Below, in pieces: positions 1 to 4,481 of a DNA stretch of 7,365 nt; position 1 is the stretch's first letter, and every line of letters begins with the position of its first letter. The translations under genes were made by a program, and so were the position numbers. Location of the stretch: assembly GCA_030611905.1 (NCBI GenBank), contig JAUWOX010000050.1:1-7365 (forward strand), written 5' to 3'. The DNA comes from a bacterium. GTDB lineage: Bacteria; Patescibacteriota; JABMPQ01; JAQVVF01. The notes beneath the pieces are model-generated. The model was given only the letters and a program-made list of their open reading frames with translations. It ran no database searches and was not told where the DNA came from.

Positions 1-292
1 GTCGCATCACCGGCGCAATCAACCAGTAAAACGGTGTCGCGAACAACCACAGCCACTGGTACCATATACCGGAAAGCCCGTTTGTGAAGCTCTTCGATGC
101 GACACTGACAGCCTGGTCGGAATGCGTGCCCGTCCCAAACGCATGCGTTATCATCATCACTTTGCCGAATCTGCGGGGCATAAAGAAATCGGCAGTATTC
201 TTTATCCGCCTTGCCGCCCAGACCCCAATAATAGTTATCCCGACAAGATATAACCCCAACACTAAAATATCCGCAATATGCAGTCCCAACAT
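1..292 (-). CDS. Sodium:solute symporter family protein, N-terminal 97 residues (runs off the window)
   Basis: The reverse strand reads from an ATG at 292 without a stop to the window edge, giving 97 residues that begin MLGLHIADILVLGLYLVGIT. Residues 5-25 form a first membrane helix. They are followed by the AARRIKNTADFFMPRR segment typical of the start of SSF/SLC5 transporters, then a glycine/threonine-rich stretch (AFGTGTHSDQAVS) and a tryptophan-rich second hydrophobic region (GIWYQWLWLFATPFYWLIAP). The family uses the sodium gradient to import sugars, amino acids or organic acids; the substrate here cannot be told. The start is supported by AGGGGTGA a few bases upstream. The closest style I recall is in Planctomycetes or Verrucomicrobia, which is memory and not a search. 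GC content is about 50%, far above the neighbouring ligase gene, and such transporters are unexpected in a reduced genome, so this end may not belong to the same genome. Confidence 0.85.
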   Translation of the reverse strand, partial: MLGLHIADILVLGLYLVGITIIGVWAARRIKNTADFFMPRRFGKVMMITHAFGTGTHSDQAVSVASKSFTNGLSGIWYQWLWLFATPFYWLIAPVMR

Positions 293-304
293 AACATTCA
301 CCCC

Positions 305-409
305 TTACATTTGACTACGAGGCTTCAGCATTTTCTCCCAACGGTCTATTGAAAATCGACTATACAAGCTGGAAATCCACCATCCACGGTAGACAGGCTC
401 CAAGCAAAG
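305..409 (-). other. Open reading-frame fragment ending just before the symporter, possible C-terminus of another gene
   Basis: In the frame that ends with TAA at 305-307, the reverse strand reads ...EPVYRGWWISSLYSRF followed by SIDRWEKMLKPRSQM. This looks more like a natural soluble C-terminus than the overlapping tail of the ligase frame. The stop lies 12 bases before the symporter ATG, the spacing expected of two genes in one operon. It has the higher GC content of the symporter block. It may be the end of the gene that originally preceded the symporter, cut off at the repeat near 411. It is too short to name, and chance is possible. Confidence 0.3.
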
Positions 410-1665
410 GAAAATAGTAAATAGAAAATAGTAAATAGAAAACAGATAAATGTTAGCAATCCAATAATTCCTGTTTCAGAAGCGATTAATAAATAAATAT
501 TATGTGCCGGCTGATACTGCCACCATTCAATTTGTTGCTCTGTAAAGTTTTCCATCTGGGGAGTAAAATTGCCGTAGCCGATTCCTAGGAAGGGGGCTTT
601 TTTTATCATGTTAAATGAAATCTGGTTATAAAATACTCTGTTGGAAATAGCTCTGTCGCCATGCTGGTCCTCAATAGATGCGCGGGAGGTTATTTGCGGC
701 CATTGGGAAATAATGATGAAAATTATTGCCAAAATAATAATTAATAACGGGTGATAAAATTTGTTGGAAGAAATGTTTTTAAATATTTTGGGGAATGATT
801 TTCTGGTAAGAATGAAAAAGATGACTAAGCTAATTATGAAGGCCAGCCATGCTGTGCGGGAAAAAGTGAAGACAAAGGCAATGAATTGTATTATTAGACC
901 AAAAGAGAGAAGAATTGTCAATAGTCTTGTTTTCGGCTTGTCTAAGGCAAAATCTCTGCACTTGTAAAATATTATCGCAATAGTAAAGAGCATTGAGACT
1001 ATTAAAAAGCCGGCTAGGACATTGGGGTGGGGGAAAGTGCCATAAGCCCTGATTAGTACTTTGCCATTATCTAAGACTATTTTGGCAACATTGGGCAGTA
1101 CAGGTAATATCATAGGTTCTCCAAGAGATTTAAGCATTAGAGATTGCTGTAACAGATACTGCCCTATTGCTATCATGGCTTGAAAAATACCTGCTAAAAC
1201 TATAATTAGCCCAGTGGTAATTATAGTTTTTTTGGTATTAATATTTTTAATTACAAAAATAAAAAGCAGAATAAATTCAGCTAATTTTATTATTTTATAT
1301 ATTCCAATATTTGGATCTATGTAACTGCTATAATTTATGAAGAAGCTAACAAGGCAGATGATAAAGAATAGACCCACTAAACTTAAAATTATTTTGTAAA
1401 TTTTATCCGTTTTACTGCGCTGGTCGTGGTGAAGTGAAGATCGATTAGCAATTAATCTAATTATCCAAAATAGTATACAAAGTCCAAACAAAATATCTGA
1501 TAGATAAATTGCGACGGCCTGCCATTCATTAAAGAACCCGCCTGTCACGGCCGTTTCTAAATTAAAGATGTGTCTTTTTTGTAATGGAATAGTAAAGAGA
1601 AATAGATAGAAGAAGATTAGATCAAAGCGAATTTTTTTTAATTTTGGCAAAATCTTTTTTATCAT
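346..1665 (-). CDS. O-antigen ligase / Wzy-type polysaccharide polymerase-like membrane protein, C-terminus probably aberrant
   Basis: This 439-residue protein has about ten hydrophobic segments. It carries the hallmarks of the Wzy/WaaL family (O-antigen ligase domain): GTFPHPNVLAGFL near residue 209, FTFSRTAWLAFIISL near 267 with the conserved Arg270, an outside loop with NRVFYN...APFLGIGYGNF at 342-367, and PAHNIYLLIASETGIIG at 386-402 with the conserved His388. Family members polymerise or transfer lipid-linked glycans on the outer face of the membrane, so a role in surface polysaccharide or glycoprotein assembly is inferred. The ATG at 1665 has no clear ribosome binding site; the gene starts 33 bases after tRNA-Ala and may be co-transcribed with it. 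The last membrane segment (about 399-420) runs through a 14-bp tandem repeat, after which residues 421-439 (STVDGGFPACIVDFQ at the end) lie in GC-richer DNA that seems foreign. The true C-terminus is therefore doubtful. Confidence 0.85.
   Translation of the reverse strand: MIKKILPKLKKIRFDLIFFYLFLFTIPLQKRHIFNLETAVTGGFFNEWQAVAIYLSDILFGLCILFWIIRLIANRSSLHHDQRSKTDKIYKIILSLVGLFFIICLVSFFINYSSYIDPNIGIYKIIKLAEFILLFIFVIKNINTKKTIITTGLIIVLAGIFQAMIAIGQYLLQQSLMLKSLGEPMILPVLPNVAKIVLDNGKVLIRAYGTFPHPNVLAGFLIVSMLFTIAIIFYKCRDFALDKPKTRLLTILLSFGLIIQFIAFVFTFSRTAWLAFIISLVIFFILTRKSFPKIFKNISSNKFYHPLLIIILAIIFIIISQWPQITSRASIEDQHGDRAISNRVFYNQISFNMIKKAPFLGIGYGNFTPQMENFTEQQIEWWQYQPAHNIYLLIASETGIIGLLTFICFLFTIFYLLFSFAWSLSTVDGGFPACIVDFQ
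411..442. repeat. 14-bp tandem repeat, about 2.3 copies, inside the ligase 3' end
   Basis: AAAATAGTAAATAG occurs at 411-424 and again at 425-438, followed by AAAA. The unit is not a multiple of three, so loss or gain of a copy changes the downstream frame. Base composition changes abruptly on its left side: about 45-50% GC below 410 and about 30% above. Rotated, the unit differs from the repeat at 2691-2718 at only two positions. Confidence 0.85.
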
Positions 1666-1697
1666 CAGTTTTATTTATTATAGTTGTTATTCTCATA

Positions 1698-1770
1698 TGG
1701 ACCCAGGCGGAGTCGAACCGCCGACCTCTGCAATGCGAATGCAACGCTCTACCAATTGAGCTATGGGCCC
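1698..1770 (-). tRNA. tRNA-Ala (anticodon CGC)
   Basis: The reverse strand folds into a full 73-base cloverleaf. The seven-pair acceptor stem (GGGCCCA with TGGGTCC) contains the G3:U70 wobble pair that marks alanine tRNAs. The D arm is AGCTC...GAGC, the anticodon stem TTGCA/TGCAG closes a TTCGCAT loop with anticodon CGC (codon GCG), and the T arm contains GGTTCGACTCC. The discriminator base is A, and CCA is not encoded, since TAT follows. It lies directly upstream of the ligase gene on the same strand. Confidence 0.95.
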
Positions 1771-1869
1771 GTTATTTAATATGCTAGTTTCGGCTAGCTA
1801 ATTCGTTGTTCGAGCGGTGCACGCCACTACAGAACTAATTCCTATACTTAAGAACATTGCTAACCAAAA
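1771..1869. other. Intergenic leader of tRNA-Ala with small inverted repeats, no gene seen
   Basis: This holds no convincing reading frame. GCTAG at 1783-1787 and CTAGC at 1794-1798 can pair. A longer region around 1810-1845 has the weak stem GTTC...GAAC enclosing a GTGG/CCGC stem when read on the minus strand. The tRNA promoter must lie here, but I see no pair of -35 and -10 boxes good enough to call. Confidence 0.4.
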
Positions 1870-1885
1870 TGTTCCACGTGGAACA
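1870..1885. promoter_or_regulatory. parS: parS-type ParB binding site, copy 1
   Basis: TGTTCCACGTGGAACA is a perfect 16-bp palindrome that fits the widely conserved bacterial parS consensus TGTTNCACGTGNAACA. Chromosomal ParB loads at such sites as a CTP-dependent clamp and, with ParA, segregates the replication origin region. It lies 51 bp beyond the stop codon of the TrmB-type gene and directly abuts a 12-bp inverted repeat. No parA or parB gene is in the window. Confidence 0.85.
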
Positions 1886-1914
1886 TGCATAGTTTTTGAA
1901 TAAAAAACTATGCA
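1886..1914. repeat. Perfect 12-bp inverted repeat next to parS, possible transcription end
   Basis: TGCATAGTTTTT at 1886-1897 pairs perfectly with AAAAACTATGCA at 1903-1914 around a GAATA loop. It lies 22 bases past the stop of the TrmB-type gene and may serve as a bidirectional transcription end. It has no U-run after the stem, so it is not a standard intrinsic terminator. Its contact with parS may instead indicate a structural role. Confidence 0.6.
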
Positions 1915-1936
1915 CCGGGAGGACTTCCTTTCAATT

Positions 1937-2686
1937 CTATTTCAAACTATTCCACATAAATTGAAAAAAGTATCTCATAGATGCTATAAATATGCGATCT
2001 TCAATATAAAGTCCAGTTATTTTATCATTGAAATGAATTTGGAGAAATCTATTGCCAGAAATAAGAATTAGAGATTTAAAGTCTATTGCTTTGGGGGTAA
2101 ATTTGTAATGCGGTGAATCTTCTGTGTCTGGATATTTGCCGGTAATTATATCTTTTTGATCGGTAACAATATATATATTATTATTTTTTTCAATTCTTTT
2201 CTTGAGAAACTTATCTAGGAATTTTAGTTTATTTAAATATTTTATAAGATATTTATCAGAACCCATCATCAATAGTTTATCCTTGGATAGAAATAAATCG
2301 AAGAGAATATTTTTAATATCCTCAATCTTATCACACTTTCTAATATTTTCAACTCGTGTTTCCTGCTTAATAAACTGACCAAGGTCAGGAACAAGATCAG
2401 ATAATATAATTTCCTGTTCTATTAATTTTTCTCTTTGGATTTTCAGTGTATCGTGAAGCGCTTCTGGCGGACTCATTTCAAAAACAATGCGCCGGCCCTT
2501 TTTGATTTCTTGTGCTAACTTTAGTTTCTTGAGTTTTTCAAGGCTAAAATAGGCAGTGGTGCGTTTAACATCAGCTTCTTTTGATAGGGCGGTAACGCTG
2601 GAAGGCCCAAATTTTAAACCAGCCAAATAGAGTTTGGTTTCGGTTAATTTGAGGCCGAATTGTTGAAGAGATTCTTTTATATTCAT
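1937..2686 (-). CDS. TrmB-family winged-helix transcriptional regulator
   Basis: The likely protein is 249 residues from the ATG at 2686. Residues 1-70 form a winged helix: FGLKLTETKLYLAGLKFGPSS, then VTALSKEADVKRTTAYFSLEKLKKLKL as the turn and recognition helices, then a wing ending GRRIVFEMSPPEAL. This is the DNA-binding pattern of TrmB-like regulators. Residues 75-110 are a charged helix, probably a dimerising coil. Residues 120-249 are an alpha/beta effector domain (KDKLLMMGSDKYLIKYL, IYIVTD, FKSLILISGNRFLQIHF) like the ligand-sensing part of the family; the ligand is unknown. The frame is open back to 2893, but those extra residues read through parS (giving MFHVEHC) and the promoter and look noncoding. 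The predicted transcript begins near 2812, after that alternative start. The ribosome binding site is weak. Nested inverted repeats at the start of transcription suggest self-regulation. Confidence 0.85.
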   Translation of the reverse strand: MNIKESLQQFGLKLTETKLYLAGLKFGPSSVTALSKEADVKRTTAYFSLEKLKKLKLAQEIKKGRRIVFEMSPPEALHDTLKIQREKLIEQEIILSDLVPDLGQFIKQETRVENIRKCDKIEDIKNILFDLFLSKDKLLMMGSDKYLIKYLNKLKFLDKFLKKRIEKNNNIYIVTDQKDIITGKYPDTEDSPHYKFTPKAIDFKSLILISGNRFLQIHFNDKITGLYIEDRIFIASMRYFFQFMWNSLK

Positions 2687-2690
2687 TCTG

Positions 2691-2718
2691 TTGAAAATTG
2701 TAAATTGAAAATTGAGAA
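2691..2718. repeat. AT-rich 14-bp tandem repeat upstream of the regulator
   Basis: TTGAAAATTGTAAA at 2691-2704 is followed by TTGAAAATTGAGAA at 2705-2718. It belongs to the same 14-bp-period family as the repeat at 411-442 and resembles the tract at the right end of the window. It occupies the leader just before the regulator's start codon, which may explain the missing Shine-Dalgarno site. Confidence 0.75.
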
Positions 2719-2726
2719 TTGCACAG

Positions 2727-2742
2727 TGTTCCACGTGGAACA
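2727..2742. promoter_or_regulatory. parS: parS-type ParB binding site, copy 2
   Basis: This is a second exact copy of the palindrome TGTTCCACGTGGAACA, 857 bp from the first. It lies in the untranslated leader of the TrmB-type gene, between the promoter and the start codon, so ParB binding or spreading here could affect that gene. Two exact 16-bp copies this close are very unlikely by chance. Confidence 0.85.
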
Positions 2743-2781
2743 TTCGGAGAGCAGACGAGGATTTTGGCTTATCTACGCTAT

Positions 2782-2814
2782 TGTCGAAAGTGTCGGACAG
2801 TTTCGACACTTTCA
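2782..2814. promoter_or_regulatory. Nested inverted repeats, probable operator of the TrmB-type gene
   Basis: Two interlocked palindromes share the same bases. GAAAGTGTC (2786-2794) pairs with GACACTTTC (2805-2813), and TGTCGAAA (2782-2789) pairs with TTTCGACA (2801-2808). The right side overlaps the predicted transcription start near 2812, a position where a bound dimer would block transcription. Binding by the adjacent regulator to its own promoter is inferred. Two alternative RNA hairpins in the leader are another reading. Confidence 0.6.
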
Positions 2815-2819
2815 TTGGG

Positions 2820-2849
2820 ATTATAGCATATAATGCGAGGGAAGGACAA
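2820..2849 (-). promoter_or_regulatory. Promoter of the TrmB-type gene
   Basis: On the minus strand, TTGTCC (2844-2849) is an 18-base spacer away from a perfect TATAAT (2820-2825). The -10 box is preceded by TGC, forming an extended -10 (TGCTATAAT). Transcription would start near 2812, inside the inverted repeats, which places the regulator's start at 2686 rather than farther upstream. Confidence 0.6.
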
Positions 2850-2885
2850 TTTATTTCAGGGGATAAGACACAAGTTATTAGAGGG

Positions 2886-2894
2886 TTATCCACA
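2886..2894 (+). promoter_or_regulatory. Single consensus DnaA box
   Basis: TTATCCACA matches the DnaA box consensus TTATNCACA. I found no cluster of further boxes, so it does not define an origin alone. It is noted because two parS sites lie close by and parS usually sits near oriC. Confidence 0.3.
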
Positions 2895-2924
2895 TGATAT
2901 TAAGAATTTGTTGCTAAAATATGC

Positions 2925-2953
2925 AAAAAAAAAATTCGTCATGATAACGAATT
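2925..2953 (-). terminator. Intrinsic terminator of the receiver/GGDEF-like gene
   Basis: On the minus strand AATTCGT and ACGAATT form a 7-bp stem around TATCATG, followed immediately by a run of about ten T. It lies 41 bases after the stop codon of the upstream minus-strand gene. Confidence 0.85.
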
Positions 2954-2993
2954 AATAAAGTGCTAGTTAATTACTTGGAGAAGATTTAGTTAT

Positions 2994-4337
2994 TTATAAA
3001 TCTAGTTGATGTAGGCTGGCCTGTTGCTTTTTAGTTCTGCCTCTTCCGGCACACTCTGCAATTATCTGCCAATTAGGCTTCTCTGTTTCACCAATATTTC
3101 TTCCCCAAAAAACGGCCATTGTAGAAGGTTTTCTTCCAAGTCCTCTTTCTTCTAGTTCATAACGAATATTCCGTCCTACTCTCCAGCTTTTAGTCCATAA
3201 TTCAGAACGCGTCTGGAGGATGAAAATGATGTAGATGCTATTTGAATCAATGCCCAGAGTTTCAAATTCTATGGCATGTTCCTCGCTAATCCCGGCGATG
3301 ATTTGCTTGATGACATCTTTTGCGTCATCTGGATTTTCTACCGGAAAAACAAAAAAGAATTTATGTCTAGGTGGAGGAAATCGTCTATCTACGGTTTCTA
3401 CAATCTCTCTATGCCAATAGGATTCTGAATGATTGCCAGCAACAAGGACGACAGTTCGACTTTTTATTGCATCAGGAATTGTCTCTCTTTGTTTTGTTAG
3501 CATGGCGTTTGTTGTTTTGCCTAGAATCCATACTATTTCTTGAATATCATCAGGTAGAATACTGTAGAGAATAGAAATGGTCAGCATTAGGTAAGCCTTA
3601 GATGGATTTTTGCTTTCCTCATGCCCAGAGGGATGCGATCTTTTTCTGTTTTTATCGAATCTTTGGCCTATTTTTTGACATGCTTCTGCTAGCACATTTT
3701 GATCTGCAGCTGTGATTAGGAATCCATCATGTCCGAGATATGTTGCTGAAATATTTCTAAGTGGTCTTATTGCTCGACTAATGACGCCCCAGGCTTTTTG
3801 AATAACCTTGGTTGCTGCTTCTGGACTAAATCTATTAATATAGTCTTCTATGCCACAGATGACAACCAGGGCAATGCAATTATGTTTGCCCCTTTTCAGA
3901 GATTCTAGAACCTTAAGCAGATTACTTGATTCAATTTTTGGCACTTTCAGAAAGCAAATACTTCTATGTAAGCATTTTATTATTCTTTCAATGAGTATTT
4001 CTATTCCTTGTTTTGATCTTACATAATCAGCGGCGCCTAGTTTTAGCGCTTCTCTTTCATCCTCTATGTCATTCAGCTCTGTGTAAATAATAATATTTGA
4101 GAATCTCGATATTGCTCGGCCCACTCTTAGAAATTCGAGGAAGTCAAAGTCTTCTGGATCATCTTCATTTTCTTTAGTAGAGTGTATGATGACTAGATCA
4201 TGATCTAGCAATCCTGCCAATGCTTTTTTTCGTGTTTTGCAGGTAGAGATTCTTGAACCCTGGGATGCTTGTTTCAGTTTTGCTTTTATTGATGGATCTG
4301 TGTTTTCAACAAGTAGGATTCTTGGGCGTGCTTGCAT
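2994..4337 (-). CDS. Degenerate receiver domain fused to degenerate GGDEF-like domain(s)
   Basis: This 447-residue protein, counted from the ATG at 4337, has no membrane segment. Residues 6-125 have a response-regulator receiver fold (ILLVEN, DLVIIHS, NIIIYTE, LGAADYVRSK). The phospho-accepting Asp is replaced by His52 and the usual acidic pair by Glu11-Asn12, while Thr86 and Lys109 remain. Residues 155-284 follow the GGDEF cyclase fold (ALVVICGIEDYI, then TYLGHDGFLITA, LTISILYSILPDD and a final helix ending MLTKQR), but the signature is GHDGF (202-206) instead of GGDEF, so c-di-GMP synthesis is unlikely. Residues 303-445 show a similar order of strands and helices (HKFFFVFPV, ETLGIDSNSIYIIFIL, STMAVFWGR) and may be a second eroded copy; this is inference. 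A role as a phosphorylation-independent scaffold or nucleotide sensor is possible. It is a separate transcription unit with its own promoter and terminator. Confidence 0.75.
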   Translation of the reverse strand: MQARPRILLVENTDPSIKAKLKQASQGSRISTCKTRKKALAGLLDHDLVIIHSTKENEDDPEDFDFLEFLRVGRAISRFSNIIIYTELNDIEDEREALKLGAADYVRSKQGIEILIERIIKCLHRSICFLKVPKIESSNLLKVLESLKRGKHNCIALVVICGIEDYINRFSPEAATKVIQKAWGVISRAIRPLRNISATYLGHDGFLITAADQNVLAEACQKIGQRFDKNRKRSHPSGHEESKNPSKAYLMLTISILYSILPDDIQEIVWILGKTTNAMLTKQRETIPDAIKSRTVVLVAGNHSESYWHREIVETVDRRFPPPRHKFFFVFPVENPDDAKDVIKQIIAGISEEHAIEFETLGIDSNSIYIIFILQTRSELWTKSWRVGRNIRYELEERGLGRKPSTMAVFWGRNIGETEKPNWQIIAECAGRGRTKKQQASLHQLDL

Positions 4338-4342
4338 TTTCA

Positions 4343-4348
4343 CCTCCT
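4343..4348 (-). promoter_or_regulatory. Ribosome binding site that fixes the start at 4337
   Basis: AGGAGG ends five bases before the ATG at 4337. An in-frame GTG at 4343 overlaps this site and so cannot use it, which rules out the slightly longer 449-residue form. Confidence 0.8.
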
Positions 4349-4390
4349 TTGAGAACTCGTGGCTTTAGTTGTAAAGTGTGCGATTAGATA

Positions 4391-4419
4391 ATAATAATAG
4401 ACTTTATTTTATTAGTCAA
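4391..4419 (-). promoter_or_regulatory. Promoter of the receiver/GGDEF-like gene
   Basis: On the minus strand TTGACT (4414-4419) and TATTAT (4391-4396) are separated by exactly 17 bases, a good sigma70-type promoter. It follows directly after the upstream operon's terminator, so this gene is transcribed on its own. The predicted leader is about 45 bases. Confidence 0.7.
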
Positions 4420-4427
4420 ACTTTTTT

Positions 4428-4467
4428 AAAAATAAAAAAACCGCATTAGTGGCGTACTAAGCGGTTT
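4428..4467 (-). terminator. Strong intrinsic terminator of the two-gene membrane operon
   Basis: On the minus strand AAACCGCTTAGT pairs with ACTAATGCGGTTT (12 pairs with one bulged base) around a short ACGCC loop. A T-rich tract (TTTTTTTATTTTT) follows. It starts 14 bases after the stop codon of the 634-residue gene. Confidence 0.9.
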
Positions 4468-4481
4468 GAAAGTGCAATGAA

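Noticed and set aside
84..314. Plus-strand open frame at the left end
   Set aside because: It lies opposite the symporter coding region, which has clear family features; the plus-strand frame has none and no ribosome binding site.
1800..1860. Small structured RNA or tRNA remnant upstream of tRNA-Ala
   Set aside because: Only short, imperfect stems can be drawn and no known RNA family motif is visible.
2776..2834. Plus-strand promoter with TATAAT at 2829-2834
   Set aside because: No acceptable -35 box lies 16-18 bases upstream, and no plus-strand gene follows.
2687..2893. N-terminal extension of the TrmB-type protein to a start at 2893
   Set aside because: The added residues read through a repeat, parS, the inverted repeats and the promoter, and the family normally begins close to the winged helix.
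2886..2894. Replication origin
   Set aside because: Only one DnaA box was found, with no box cluster, dnaA or dnaN gene; the parS sites only suggest that an origin may be near.
2712..2897. Plus-strand short frame over the parS/promoter region
   Set aside because: It is composed of regulatory sequence, lacks a ribosome binding site and resembles no protein.
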